DNA of 64,000 nt from Pseudomonas sp. Irchel 3H7 (GCF_900187605.1 NZ_FYEA01000011.1:62001-126000); one strand, 5' to 3'. Shown: positions 18,067 through 27,321, counted from the stretch's first letter. Numbers and translations are program-made. The notes: generated from the letters alone by a model not told the origin.

Positions 18067-20121
18067 ATGCCCCAATCCGCCAACGTCATCAGTGCTCCGA
18101 TTGCCCACAAGGCGCCCGGTGCCGACCCGTATGCCTGGCTGCAGGAACGCGACACCGACGCGGTGCTCGATTACCTCAAGGCCGAAAACGCCTGGCAGGA
18201 GGCGCAAACCGCCGATCAGGCCGAACTGCGTGAAACCCTGTTCGAAGAGATCAAGAGCCGAATCCTCGAAACCGACCTGTCCCTGCCCTCACCTTGGGGC
18301 CCGTATCTGTATTACACGCGCACTACGGCGGGCGACGAATACGCCCGACACTACCGTTGCCCGCGACCGGCGGACGACAGCCTTACCCTCGATGAAAACC
18401 GCGAACAACTGCTGCTCGACCCGAATGTGCTCGCCAATGGCGGATTCTTCTCGCTGGGCGCGTTCAGCATCAGCCCGGATCATCAACGTCTGGCCTACAG
18501 CGTCGACGCTTCGGGCGATGAGATTTACACGCTGTTCGTCAAGGAACTGGCCAACGACAAAGTCAGCGAACTGGAATTCGAAGACTGCGACGGCAGCATG
18601 ACTTGGGCCAACGACAGCCTGACCCTGTTTTTCGGCGTGCTCGACGACACCCATCGTCCACACAAGTTGTTCCGCTATCGCCTCGACGGCACTGCTGCCG
18701 AAGAAGTTTTCCACGAGGCAGACGGGCGTTTCTTCCTGCATTGCTACCGTTCCAGCTCCGAGCAGCAACTGCTGCTCTCGCTGGGCAGCAAGACCACCAG
18801 TGAAGTCTGGGCGCTGGATGCCAATCAACCGCACCTGCCGTTTACTTGCCTGGCCCCGCGTGTCGAAGACCATGAATACGATGTCGATCACGGCCTGCTC
18901 GATGGCGTGTGGACGTGGTTTATCCGCACCAACCGCGACGGCATCAACTATGCCTTGTATCAGGCGCCGGACACCGGCATCGCGCCGACCGAAGCCGAGT
19001 GGCAAAACCTGATCCCCCACAGCGATACGGTGATGCTCGATGGCGTCAGCCTCAACACCGAGGCCATGACCCTGAGCCTGCGCGAGGGTGGCCTGCCGAT
19101 CATCGAAGTTCACCCACACGGTCTGACGCCTTATCGCGTGCAATTGCCGGACGCGGCCTACAGCCTCTATGTGCAAAACAGCCTGGAGTTCGAGAGCGAC
19201 CGTATTCGTCTGCGCTACGAGGCGTTGAACCGCCCGGCACAAGTGCGCCAACTGATCCTCGCCAACGGCGAACAAACGGTGTTGAAAGAAACCCCGGTGC
19301 TCGGCCCGTTCGACGCCGATGCCTACGTTAGCCAACGCCTGTGGGCGACGGCGCCGGACGGTACGCAAGTGCCGATCAGCCTGGTGATGAAGCGCGAAAT
19401 GGTCGGCAAAGCGGTGCCGCTTTATCTCTATGGCTATGGCGCTTACGGTTCGAGCCTTGATCCGTGGTTCTCCCATGCGCGCCTGAGCCTTCTGGATCGT
19501 GGCATGGCCTTCGCCATCGCCCACGTGCGGGGTGGCGGCGAGTTGGGCGAAGCCTGGTATCGCGCCGGCAAGCAGGAGCACAAGCACAACACCTTCAGCG
19601 ACTTCATTGCCTGCGCCGAGTTTCTGATCCTCAACGGCATTACCACAGCGGACAAATTGGCAATCAGTGGCGGCAGCGCGGGTGGTTTGCTCATCGGTGC
19701 CGTGCTCAACCAGCGTCCGGATCTGTTCGGCGTGGCGATTGCTGAAGTGCCGTTCGTCGACGTGCTCAATACCATGCTCGACCCGGAACTGCCGCTGACC
19801 GTCACTGAGTACGACGAGTGGGGCAATCCCGAGGAGCCGGAAGTCTACGAGCGGATCAAGGCTTACGCGCCCTACGAAAACGTCAGCGCGCAGGATTATC
19901 CGGCGACGCTGGTAATCGCCGGCTACAACGACAGTCGCGTGCAGTATTGGGAAGCGGCCAAGTGGGTGGCGAAACTGCGCGCGACCAAGACCGACGACAA
20001 CGTCCTGCTGCTGAAGACTGAACTGGGCGCCGGGCACGGCGGGATGAGCGGGCGCTATCAGGGATTACGTGACGTAGCACTCGAATACGCATTTGTTTTC
20101 AAGGTTTTGGGCCTGGCCTGA
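18067..20121 (+). CDS. ptrB: S9-family oligopeptidase (oligopeptidase B type)
   Basis: Serine peptidase of 684 residues. A seven-bladed propeller (about 70-400) caps a C-terminal alpha/beta-hydrolase domain. The catalytic triad is readable: Ser537 in SGGSAGG, Asp622 in GYNDSRVQYWE, His657 in GHGGMSGRY. The HVRGGGELGEAWYRAGK segment is typical of oligopeptidase B, which cuts short peptides after basic residues in the cytoplasm. No signal peptide. The length matches the family. It appears to be monocistronic. Confidence 0.9.
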   Translation: MPQSANVISAPIAHKAPGADPYAWLQERDTDAVLDYLKAENAWQEAQTADQAELRETLFEEIKSRILETDLSLPSPWGPYLYYTRTTAGDEYARHYRCPRPADDSLTLDENREQLLLDPNVLANGGFFSLGAFSISPDHQRLAYSVDASGDEIYTLFVKELANDKVSELEFEDCDGSMTWANDSLTLFFGVLDDTHRPHKLFRYRLDGTAAEEVFHEADGRFFLHCYRSSSEQQLLLSLGSKTTSEVWALDANQPHLPFTCLAPRVEDHEYDVDHGLLDGVWTWFIRTNRDGINYALYQAPDTGIAPTEAEWQNLIPHSDTVMLDGVSLNTEAMTLSLREGGLPIIEVHPHGLTPYRVQLPDAAYSLYVQNSLEFESDRIRLRYEALNRPAQVRQLILANGEQTVLKETPVLGPFDADAYVSQRLWATAPDGTQVPISLVMKREMVGKAVPLYLYGYGAYGSSLDPWFSHARLSLLDRGMAFAIAHVRGGGELGEAWYRAGKQEHKHNTFSDFIACAEFLILNGITTADKLAISGGSAGGLLIGAVLNQRPDLFGVAIAEVPFVDVLNTMLDPELPLTVTEYDEWGNPEEPEVYERIKAYAPYENVSAQDYPATLVIAGYNDSRVQYWEAAKWVAKLRATKTDDNVLLLKTELGAGHGGMSGRYQGLRDVALEYAFVFKVLGLA

Positions 20122-20181
20122 GGAACTCCGTCGGTCACTTGGGTCTTAATTGCAGACCCGAGAGGCCGATACCCCACAGAT

Positions 20182-20275
20182 CCCTGTAGGAGCTGCCGAA
20201 GGCTGCGATCTTTTGATTTTGATTTTTTCAAAGGCAAGATCAACACATCGCAGCCTTCGGCAGCTCCTACCAGGG
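20182..20275. repeat. Paired inverted REP element (TGTAGGAGCTGCCGAAGGCTGCGAT class)
   Basis: Arms at 20182-20209 and 20247-20275 are inverted copies with a T/A-rich centre (TTTTGATTTTGATTTTTTC). It belongs to a second REP class in this window, also found at 30768 and 33701. Confidence 0.9.
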
Positions 20276-20319
20276 ACGTGTGAAGCCTGAAACAGTGAAA
20301 ACAAAAAGACCGTGACGAC

Positions 20320-20793
20320 ATGTCAGAACCGACCTTCCTGAACAACGAAATCCGCGACTGGCTGATGGACTGCGGCCTGTTCGATCAATTGCAGCTGGCC
20401 GACTTTGCGGCCGCTTCCGGCTACTTCAGCATCAGCACCGTGGCTGAAGGCGAAGCGATTTTCCGTGAGGGCGATGCCGGCAGTTTCATGTGCATCCTCC
20501 ACACCGGCCAGGTCGCCGTGCAGAAAACCGGGCCCGATGGTCAGGTGATCACCATGGCCACCTTGCGCAGCGGTCGCGCGTTCGGCGAAATGGCCGTGCT
20601 CGACGGTGAGCGACGTTCCGCCACCTGTATTGCCGCGAGCAACTGCCAGTTGCTGAACCTCGGCAAGGATTCGCTGGAAAAAATGCTCAACGACGCGCCG
20701 AAAATCGCCGCGAAGATCATCCGCGCCCTCGCCGTCTCGCTGTCGAAACGCCTGCGCATGGCCGACGGCCAACTGGCGGCGCAACAGGTTTAA
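20320..20793 (+). CDS. Cyclic nucleotide-binding domain protein
   Basis: Protein of 157 residues made almost wholly of one Crp-like cyclic nucleotide-binding domain. The phosphate-binding cassette is FGEMAVLDGERRSATC at about 88-103, with the Glu and Arg that contact cAMP or cGMP both present. No DNA-binding or enzymatic domain follows, so it probably signals through a partner. It ends four bases into the opposing 20790 gene. Confidence 0.88.
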   Translation: MSEPTFLNNEIRDWLMDCGLFDQLQLADFAAASGYFSISTVAEGEAIFREGDAGSFMCILHTGQVAVQKTGPDGQVITMATLRSGRAFGEMAVLDGERRSATCIAASNCQLLNLGKDSLEKMLNDAPKIAAKIIRALAVSLSKRLRMADGQLAAQQV

Positions 20794-21074
20794 CCGCCGG
20801 GAGATTTTGCCTTGCTGCCGCTCGGTTCGATGCCCGGCACCGGTTGATCCTTGCTCGGTGGGCTGGGCATTTCGATCGGCACCAGCGGCGGACTGCCACT
20901 GCCGGCACCGGACTTGGGAATGTTGATCGGCGTGATCTGCGGATACGGCGTCGGCGTTGCGGTACCGGGCGAGCCGGGTTGCGGCGCCGGGCTGACCGGA
21001 ATGGTCTGTTGCGCCTGCACTGCAGTAATCGAGAGCGCGGCCAGGGCAATGACCGTTAGAATGGTGCGCTTCAT
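20790..21074 (-). CDS. Small exported Pro-rich protein
   Basis: Predicted 94 residues. A clear signal peptide (MKRTILTVIALAALSITAVQA) is followed by a mature chain of about 70 residues rich in Pro, Gly, Ser and Thr, with no cysteine or domain. The ATG at 21074 is preferred over an upstream start ten codons earlier because it begins the signal peptide. It overlaps the end of the cyclic nucleotide gene by four bases, tail to tail. Probably periplasmic; no function is known. Confidence 0.65.
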   Translation of the reverse strand: MKRTILTVIALAALSITAVQAQQTIPVSPAPQPGSPGTATPTPYPQITPINIPKSGAGSGSPPLVPIEMPSPPSKDQPVPGIEPSGSKAKSPGG

Positions 21075-21154
21075 CAAGGGCTCCGTTTGGCCTCTAGTCT
21101 GCACTCAGGCTACTCCCAACGGGCCTGCTTGCCTTCCCCCTTGTAGAGATTTCC

Positions 21155-21841
21155 ATGAAACGTTTCGTTCTGCTCGACACCACCCCGATCCCTGAAAGCG
21201 GCGGTGCCCTGTGCCTGTTCGAGTATGGCGAGGATTTTGTCATCAAGATCCAGGGCGGCGACGGCGGGCAATTGATGAACACGCGCATGCACGGCTCTGA
21301 AGATGCCTTGGCCGAGATCCCTTGCCGCAAGGTCGCCGGGCGTCCGGATTCGCGGGTACTGATCGGCGGTCTGGGCATGGGTTTCACCCTCGCCTCCGCG
21401 CTCAAGCATCTGGGTAAAACTGCCCAAGTGGTGGTCGCGGAACTGGTGCCCGGCGTGGTCGAGTGGAACCGTGGCCCGCTCGGGGAAAAGTCCGGTCGGC
21501 CACTGCTTGATCCACGCACGGTGATCCGTCAGAACGATGTGGCCAATGTGCTGCAAAGTGAGCCGAACGGCTTCGACGCGATCATGCTCGACGTCGACAA
21601 CGGCCCCGAAGGCCTGACGCAAAAGGCCAACAGTTGGCTGTACTCCGCCGCTGGTCTGAATGCCTGCGCCAAAGCCTTGCGCCCCAAAGGCGTGCTCGCC
21701 GTATGGTCGGCCAGCGCCGACCGGCTGTTTTCCGACAAATTGAAGAAGGCCGGTTTCAAGGCCGAAGAAGTCCAGGTCTTCGCCCACGGTAACAAGGGCA
21801 CGCGCCACACGATCTGGATTGCCGAGAAGCTCAAGGGCTGA
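21155..21841 (+). CDS. Spermidine synthase-like methyltransferase-fold protein
   Basis: Protein of 228 residues with a Rossmann SAM-binding core: VLIGGLGMGFTLASAL (nucleotide loop), VVVAELVPGVVEWN (acidic end of strand 2) and FDAIMLDVDNGPEG. It resembles the catalytic domain of spermidine synthase (SpeE) but lacks its N-terminal domain, and the usual catalytic Asp region is altered, so polyamine synthesis is not assured. The gene sits between unrelated small genes. Confidence 0.75.
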   Translation: MKRFVLLDTTPIPESGGALCLFEYGEDFVIKIQGGDGGQLMNTRMHGSEDALAEIPCRKVAGRPDSRVLIGGLGMGFTLASALKHLGKTAQVVVAELVPGVVEWNRGPLGEKSGRPLLDPRTVIRQNDVANVLQSEPNGFDAIMLDVDNGPEGLTQKANSWLYSAAGLNACAKALRPKGVLAVWSASADRLFSDKLKKAGFKAEEVQVFAHGNKGTRHTIWIAEKLKG

Positions 21842-21889
21842 GCTAAACTCTGCCCATAACCGTCATTAGTCTTTTACAAAGGTGAACCC

Positions 21890-22261
21890 ATGAGTTCGTC
21901 CACCCCAACCAATACGTCGAAGCTGGATCGCATCCTCGCCGACAACCAGCGCGACAAGGAAATGGGCTACCGCGACAAAGCCCTGAAGATGTACCCGCAC
22001 GTCTGTGGCCGCTGCACCCGTGAATTTTCCGGCAAGCGCCTGAGCGAACTGACCGTGCACCACCGCGACCACAACCACGACAACAACCCGCAGGACGGCT
22101 CGAACTGGGAATTGTTGTGCCTGTATTGCCACGACAACGAACACTCGCGCTATACCGATCAGCAGTATTTCAGCGAAGGCTCGCTGAGCACGCCGAAGAT
22201 CGCCAAGGCGACGCACAACCCGTTTGCCGCGTTGGCCGGGTTGATGAAGAAAGAAGACTGA
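21890..22261 (+). CDS. yajD: YajD-like HNH nuclease family protein
   Basis: Protein of 123 residues with an HNH-type fold. A zinc pair CGRC near 39-42 and CLYC near 87-90 hold the fold, and LTVHHRDHNHDNNP (about 60-73) supplies the His residues of the ββα-metal centre. Stand-alone YajD-type HNH proteins are widespread in Gammaproteobacteria, and their substrate is not established. It begins 48 bases after the spermidine synthase-like gene with a good ribosome site (AAAGGTG). Confidence 0.85.
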   Translation: MSSSTPTNTSKLDRILADNQRDKEMGYRDKALKMYPHVCGRCTREFSGKRLSELTVHHRDHNHDNNPQDGSNWELLCLYCHDNEHSRYTDQQYFSEGSLSTPKIAKATHNPFAALAGLMKKED

Positions 22262-22284
22262 TCTTCATTGCCTGAACTGGCCTC

Positions 22285-22375
22285 ATCGCTGGCAAGCCAG
22301 CTCCCACAATGATTTTGATCGCTCACAAATTTTGTGAACACCCGAGATCCCTGTGGGAGCTGGCTTGCCAGCGAT
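22285..22375. repeat. Paired inverted REP element (GCTGGCAAGCCAGC class)
   Basis: Perfect 24-base arms ATCGCTGGCAAGCCAGCTCC...(22285-22308) and its inverse (22352-22375). A near-identical pair lies at 23427-23558. Confidence 0.9.
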
Positions 22376-22466
22376 AGGGCCAGAGCAGACACCGCAGATC
22401 TCGAATCTGCCCGCCCTCTCCCAATCCCCGTATAATCGCGCTCTTTTTCCCGAAGGCACCCCGCTC

Positions 22467-22937
22467 GTGGCAGACAAACGGTACAGCTGCATTGGTTTGT
22501 ATAACCCCAAATCACCGGAGAACGTCGGTTCGGTGATGCGCGCCGCAGGCTGCTATGGCGTGGCGTCGGTGTTCTACACCGGCAAGCGTTATGAACGCGC
22601 CGCCGACTTCGTCACTGACACCAAACGCGTGCACTACGACATCCCGCTGATCGGCATCGACGATCTGAAAAAGATTCTCCCGCTCAACTGCGTGCCCGTC
22701 GCCGTGGAACTGGTCGAGGGCGCCCGCCCGCTGCCGGAATACACTCACCCGGATCGCGCCCTGTACATCTTCGGCCCCGAAGACGGCTCGCTGGATAAAG
22801 AGATTCGCGACTGGTGCGAAGACGTCGTGTACATCCCGACCACCGGCTGCATGAACCTCGCCGCGACGGTCAACGTCGTGCTCTATGACCGCATGGCCAA
22901 GGGCTTGAACACTCGCTCCGGGCCAAAATTCCGCTAA
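22467..22937 (+). CDS. SpoU/TrmH-family RNA 2'-O-methyltransferase
   Basis: Protein of 156 residues with the three motifs of the knotted SPOUT methyltransferases: NPKSPENVGSVMRAA (motif 1), IFGPEDGSL (motif 2) and IPTTGCMNLAATVNVVLYDR (motif 3). It is the compact form with no RNA-binding extension, so it may methylate a tRNA, but the target is unknown. The GTG at 22467 is preceded by GAAGG. An upstream in-frame extension would run into the REP element and is rejected. Confidence 0.87.
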   Translation: MADKRYSCIGLYNPKSPENVGSVMRAAGCYGVASVFYTGKRYERAADFVTDTKRVHYDIPLIGIDDLKKILPLNCVPVAVELVEGARPLPEYTHPDRALYIFGPEDGSLDKEIRDWCEDVVYIPTTGCMNLAATVNVVLYDRMAKGLNTRSGPKFR

Positions 22938-23018
22938 AACATCGCATATTCGATGGAACGAGCTGACCGCTCCGGCAGTCAGCTTGTTTATCCATTACTC
23001 ATTGCCTGGAGAAAGATC

Positions 23019-23396
23019 ATGACCGAGCTCAAACGCGTCGAACGTATCGAATCCACCCCGTTCCAGAGCCGTTCCGAGCAGAACGTCGAAGGCTGGGAGC
23101 GCATCGGCTCGCTGGCTGGCGGCGTGATCATGGTCGGCAAAGGCCTGCGCCGCGGCGGGGTGTTCGGCTTGATTCAGGTGGCGATTGGCGGCGTGGCCAT
23201 GGCGCGTGGGATTACCGGGCACAGTTCGGTGAAGAGCCTGATCGAGAAGAGTCGTCAGGACATGAATAACGTGCGGGCGAAGATCGAGCGGGCCGGGGAA
23301 GAGTTGAGCAAGCTCAAAGCCAATGCCGAGGCGGCGACCAGCACCGCCACCGTGACCGGCAATGATTCGGTGAAGTCGCCGAAAGCCGGGGTTTGA
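23019..23396 (+). CDS. YgaP/DUF2892-like small membrane protein
   Basis: Protein of 125 residues. The N-terminus is WERIGSLAGGVIMVGKGL, with a Gly-rich hydrophobic hairpin (about 30-65, two short helices), and a charged C-terminal coil with several Lys/Ser repeats follows. It fits the DUF2892 pattern of a short inner-membrane protein, though no rhodanese domain is attached. The ATG at 23019 has GGAGA about 7 bases upstream. Confidence 0.7.
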   Translation: MTELKRVERIESTPFQSRSEQNVEGWERIGSLAGGVIMVGKGLRRGGVFGLIQVAIGGVAMARGITGHSSVKSLIEKSRQDMNNVRAKIERAGEELSKLKANAEAATSTATVTGNDSVKSPKAGV

Positions 23397-23426
23397 TCCG
23401 AGATTTGCGGTGGGGCTGACGGCCTC

Positions 23427-23558
23427 ATCGCTGGCAAGCCAGCTCCCACAGGTTCTGTGGAGACCACAGAATTTTTGCCCAGCCCCAAATCGGCTTATGG
23501 GTTGTGCACTGATTTTGTGCCCATCCCAAAACACTGTGGGAGCTGGCTTGCCAGCGAT
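23427..23558. repeat. Paired inverted REP element (GCTGGCAAGCCAGC class)
   Basis: Arms at 23427-23450 and 23535-23558 are perfect inverted copies of 24 bases, with a wider spacer (84 bases) than at 22285. It separates convergent gene ends. Confidence 0.9.
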
Positions 23559-23565
23559 AGCGGTG

Positions 23566-24795
23566 TCACTGTAGCAACGCGGTATCAAGGACTTTGGAGG
23601 ACTCACCGAGAACGCTCTCGGCCAGTTGCACAAACTCCTTGGTACTCACCGTCCCCAAATGCATCGCCCCACGCAACACATCATCCAGCGAACGCTTGTT
23701 GCGCGTCTTCAAGCGAATCTCGCGATCCAGCTCCTGCAATACCACCACCGCCTTCGAAACCTGTGCCGGGCTGATCTGCTCGCCGCGCAAGGTCGTGACT
23801 TTCTGGCTGTCCCTGGCCAGTTTCGCCTGCAAACTTTGATAACGCTCATCGCTCATGCCACCGGCGCGGCGCACCAGTTCAATGGCGTAATACTCGGCAA
23901 AACCCTCGCTGATCCAGTCGCTGCGCTGCTCGTCGTTGATCCGCCCGAACACCTGCGCCAGCTCACGCACCAAAGCGCTGCTGCCGCTTTCGCTGACCAG
24001 CGGCAACCGTGTGTTCACGTAGATGGATTCATGCGCACCGAGGCTGCCGCGCCACATCGGGTCGTTGGCGCCGACGATCAACAGTTTGGTCGGATGGCGC
24101 GGATAGACCGCCTGCACCTGCGGCCAGACGAACGTCAGCAACGTCATCACGTCCATCCTGCGCATGCCCTGCCCTTGCGGCGAGGCCACGGTGACTTCGG
24201 TTTCGCCCAAACGTGTGCGGCGGCTGCCGAGTTGGCCGGCGAGCATCCAGCCGGTCGGGCGGTCGAACAGGCGTGAAGGGTTGTCGATGCGGAATTTGTT
24301 TTTGCCGATGCGCGGCCAAGCGGTTTCGATGCTCTTCCAACCGTCGGGCAATTCGAATTGCAGACGCGCGACCAGTTCGGTGCCGTCCTGTTGATCGAGT
24401 TTGGCTGGCGGTACCAGTTCGTCGCCACGCATCAACGCCCAAGTCGGGGTCATGCGCGTATCGAAACTACCGTTCTTGCGGCCGTGGCTGATGCGCACGC
24501 GGTAGCTCAGGCTGGACTTTTCGCTGGCGGGACGCCAGACCCCGCGCGCCTGTTTACCCGGGCTCAGCAGCCACTGGCCGTCAGCCTTGAAGTCGCTGTA
24601 ATGGCTGCCGTCGCCAAGATCGAAATCGAGACTGCGCACCGCCTCACCTTTGGCCAGGGTCAGACGCACCTCGGCCTGATCACTTTGTGGCAACAGGCGC
24701 ACGTGATAATCCAGATCGACTTTCTTCGCCGCCCAGACCGGCACACTCAGTGCCAGCAGCGCGATCATCAACGCCCGCTGCAATCCGACAGCCAT
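23566..24795 (-). CDS. M61/M1-like exported protein lacking the zinc motif
   Basis: Exported protein of 409 residues (signal peptide about 1-22, ending VWA-A). The N-terminal half is beta-rich and the C-terminal part is the helical catalytic domain of a gluzincin-type metallopeptidase. The expected HExxH is replaced by VRELAQVFG, although the downstream SEGFAEYYAIE helix, which normally gives the third zinc ligand (NEG(F/L)A), is kept. It is therefore likely an inactive relative. The ATG at 24795 has GGGAG 8 bases upstream. It is a single gene between ycgN and a REP element. Confidence 0.75.
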   Translation of the reverse strand: MAVGLQRALMIALLALSVPVWAAKKVDLDYHVRLLPQSDQAEVRLTLAKGEAVRSLDFDLGDGSHYSDFKADGQWLLSPGKQARGVWRPASEKSSLSYRVRISHGRKNGSFDTRMTPTWALMRGDELVPPAKLDQQDGTELVARLQFELPDGWKSIETAWPRIGKNKFRIDNPSRLFDRPTGWMLAGQLGSRRTRLGETEVTVASPQGQGMRRMDVMTLLTFVWPQVQAVYPRHPTKLLIVGANDPMWRGSLGAHESIYVNTRLPLVSESGSSALVRELAQVFGRINDEQRSDWISEGFAEYYAIELVRRAGGMSDERYQSLQAKLARDSQKVTTLRGEQISPAQVSKAVVVLQELDREIRLKTRNKRSLDDVLRGAMHLGTVSTKEFVQLAESVLGESSKVLDTALLQ

Positions 24796-24829
24796 ACACA
24801 CTCCCTGGTAAAGCTTGCGTGCGCAGGGA

Positions 24830-25279
24830 TCAGCCTGCGCGGAAAATCAGGTGATCTTCCCAGTCATCCTCCGGCACGCTGCCTTCAGCAAGCATGCGCC
24901 CGGATTGGGAGATCCGTTCATGGTGCACCGCGTCGCGGTCACCGCACACCAAGTGGTGCCACAGCGGCAGATCCTTGCCTTCGCTGACCAGTCGATAACC
25001 ACAGGTCGGCGGCAGCCATTTGAATTCTTCAGCCTGGCCCGGGGTGAGCTGGATGCAATCCGGGACAAACTTCAGGCGATTCGGATAATCGCTGCACTGA
25101 CAGGTTTTAAGGTCCAGCAGTTTGCAGGCGATGCGCGTGTAGTAAACGCTGTTGTCTTCCTCATCCTCGAGCTTTTGCAGGCAGCACAGACCACAGCCGT
25201 CGCACAGCGATTCCCATTCCTGGTGATCCAGTTGATCGAGGGTTTTGCGTATCCAGAACGGTTCGACTTTGGCGACCAT
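24830..25279 (-). CDS. ycgN: YcgN family cysteine-cluster protein (UPF0260)
   Basis: Protein of 149 residues with the signature cysteine cluster CDGCGLCCLQKLED near residues 27-40, plus further conserved Cys in CKLLDLKTCQCSDYPNR. The pattern suits iron or zinc binding (YkgJ-like). The length matches the family. Function is unknown. It reads leftwards towards the M61-like gene with 34 bases between, so the two may be one transcript. Confidence 0.9.
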   Translation of the reverse strand: MVAKVEPFWIRKTLDQLDHQEWESLCDGCGLCCLQKLEDEEDNSVYYTRIACKLLDLKTCQCSDYPNRLKFVPDCIQLTPGQAEEFKWLPPTCGYRLVSEGKDLPLWHHLVCGDRDAVHHERISQSGRMLAEGSVPEDDWEDHLIFRAG

Positions 25280-25558
25280 GGCTCAAGCATCAACATCAGG
25301 TGGTGAAAAGGCCGCCAGTCTAGTGCTCAAGGCCTTGCGGGCCAAGCGTTGGCGACTGCCGGTTATGCGGGACTTGTCAGTTTTTGTGGCGGCGCGTAGC
25401 TTTGCCAGTCGCAAGGAGCCTTGCCCGCAAGCCATTAACGCTCGACCGCGTTGCATTGTGGTGAACCCTCAGGCTCGGAAAACCCCATCGTTCAGCGCAA
25501 CTGATCCCGCCGGGTTTTCATTCAAATCCCTGACTCAAACGTAGCAAGGAATCTCTCG

Positions 25559-26152
25559 ATGAGTGCCAACCCTCGCGTTGCCGATTACGCCATTCACCCA
25601 CAATTCACCGACCGCTGGTCGCCGCGCGCCTTTACCGGCGAAGCGATTCCAGAAGAAACCCTGCTGAGCTTCTTCGAAGCGGCACGCTGGGCGCCCTCGG
25701 CGTACAACTCGCAACCTTGGCGCTTTCTGTACGCGCGTCGCGATACGCCAAACTGGGAGCGTTATCTGGGCCTGTTGAATGAGTTCAACCGTAGCTGGGC
25801 GCAGCATGCGTCGGCGCTGGTGATCGTGATTTCGAAAACCACGTTCACTGCACCGGGCGCCAGCGAAGAAACTCCAGCGTTGTGGCACACCTTCGACACC
25901 GGTTCGGCGTGGGGTCATCTGGCGCTGCAAGCGAGCCTCAGCGGCTGGCACACCCACGGCATGGCCGGGTTCGATCAGGAGCTGACGCGCAAGGAGCTGA
26001 ACATTCCTGAAGGTTATGCACTGCACGCAGCGGTGGCCGTTGGCAAACTCGGTGACAAGGCAACGCTGGCTGAATACCTGCAGGCCCGTGAAGAGCCGAG
26101 CCCGCGTCGCCCGCTGAGCGAACTGGCGGCGGAAGGCGACTTCACCCTCTAA
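25559..26152 (+). CDS. Nitroreductase family protein
   Basis: FMN-binding oxidoreductase of 197 residues. FTDRWSPRAFTGEAIPEETL and AARWAPSAYNSQPWRFLYAR are the first FMN-binding segments, and GSAWGHLALQASLSGW the dimer helix. Such enzymes reduce nitro groups, quinones or enones with NAD(P)H; the natural substrate is unknown. The ATG at 25559 has AAGGAAT about 9 bases upstream. It is probably monocistronic. Confidence 0.9.
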   Translation: MSANPRVADYAIHPQFTDRWSPRAFTGEAIPEETLLSFFEAARWAPSAYNSQPWRFLYARRDTPNWERYLGLLNEFNRSWAQHASALVIVISKTTFTAPGASEETPALWHTFDTGSAWGHLALQASLSGWHTHGMAGFDQELTRKELNIPEGYALHAAVAVGKLGDKATLAEYLQAREEPSPRRPLSELAAEGDFTL

Positions 26153-26166
26153 GCCACAGCGCAAAT

Positions 26167-26271
26167 GATCGTTCCCACGCTCCGCGTGGGAACGACTCAA
26201 GGGACGCTCCGCGTTCCAATGGGACGCAGAGTGTCCCCGGCTGCATTCCCACGCAGAGCGTGGGAACGATC
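26167..26271. repeat. Palindromic repeat of the TTCCCACGCTCCGCGTGGGAA class
   Basis: Same composite as at 15888: an outer unit GTTCCCACGCTCCGCGTGGGAAC and its partner ATTCCCACGCAGAGCGTGGGAAC enclose GGACGCTCCGCGTTCC. It lies between convergent genes. Confidence 0.9.
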
Positions 26272-26284
26272 TGAAGCAAGGAGA

Positions 26285-27217
26285 TCAGTAGCCGCGGTTG
26301 AAATCCACTTCCCCGCGCAACGCCTCACCCGCCTGATACGCCTTCAGGTTCTCGACAAACAGCTGCACCATCAACGCCGGCGAAGTCGGTGCCGAGCTGT
26401 GCCCGGTCAGCAGCAAGCCCCACGCCGTCCAGAACGGATGCCGTTGCGGCAGTGGCTCCTGACGGCAAACGTCGATCACCGCCCCCGCCAGATGCCCTTC
26501 CTTCAACGCTTCCACCAGATCGGCATCGACCACCGCAACCCCGCGCCCGGCATTGATAAACAACCCGGTCGGTTTGAATTGCTTGAACAGCGCCGCATCG
26601 TAGATGTCGTGGGTGTGCTCGGTGTTCGGCAGCAGATTGACCACGTAATCCACCTCGCCCACCAGCCGTGGCAGATCGGCCATCGAACCGACTTCGACAA
26701 ACGGCGCTTGCTCGCGGGCAGTGCTGGCGATGCCGTATAACTCGATGCCGAACGGCAGCAGGAACTGCGCCACGCTCTGGCCGATGTCACCGGTGCCGAC
26801 GATCAGCACTTTGCGTCCGACCAGGCTCTGGCCGCTGCGATTGTCCCACTTGCGTTCGACCTGGCTGACCAGGCGCGCCAGCACTTCGCGCTCATGGCCG
26901 AGGATATAGGTCAGCACGTACTCGGCCATCACCTGACCAAAAATCCCCACTGCACGGGTCAAGCGGTAATCACGGCGCAAACCGTCCGCGAGTAACGGTG
27001 TAATGCCGGCCCAGGTCGATTGCAGCCACTGTGGCTGGTGCCCTTGGCGCAGCAGGGTCGCCAATAGATCCGGTTGCCCAAGCCACACCGGGCAATCGGC
27101 CGCCTGCCGGGCCAGCTCGGCGGAGTCGCCGCTGGTCAGTACTTCAAGCTCGGGCGCTGCCTGACGCAGCAGCCGGGCGTATATCGCGTGGTCGTGTTCA
27201 GCAATCAGAACGCGCAT
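26285..27217 (-). CDS. D-2-hydroxyacid dehydrogenase (NAD-binding)
   Basis: Protein of 310 residues of the D-isomer-specific 2-hydroxyacid dehydrogenase family. The NAD site is GTGDIGQSVAQFLLPFG (GxGxxG), and the cap segments are NLLPNTEHTHDIY and FINAGRGVAVVDADLVEAL. The catalytic Arg (in NAGRG), Glu (CRQEPLP) and His (TGHSSAP) are all present. It resembles GhrA-type glyoxylate/hydroxypyruvate reductases, but the substrate is not certain. The ATG at 27217 begins the MRVLIAEHD strand; upstream in-frame starts lack a ribosome site. Confidence 0.88.
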   Translation of the reverse strand: MRVLIAEHDHAIYARLLRQAAPELEVLTSGDSAELARQAADCPVWLGQPDLLATLLRQGHQPQWLQSTWAGITPLLADGLRRDYRLTRAVGIFGQVMAEYVLTYILGHEREVLARLVSQVERKWDNRSGQSLVGRKVLIVGTGDIGQSVAQFLLPFGIELYGIASTAREQAPFVEVGSMADLPRLVGEVDYVVNLLPNTEHTHDIYDAALFKQFKPTGLFINAGRGVAVVDADLVEALKEGHLAGAVIDVCRQEPLPQRHPFWTAWGLLLTGHSSAPTSPALMVQLFVENLKAYQAGEALRGEVDFNRGY

Positions 27218-27321
27218 CTTCAAACCTTTCGCAAACCGTGCAAACGGCCGCCGGATTCGGGCGGCCATCGCGGTAAAAACAGTTCCAGGGTAAACCGAGA
27301 CTCAGAACAGAGCCTCGCAGA

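Noticed and set aside
25245..25544. Open frame of 99 codons between ycgN and the nitroreductase gene
   Set aside because: It overlaps the start of ycgN on the other strand, and has low-quality composition and no ribosome site.
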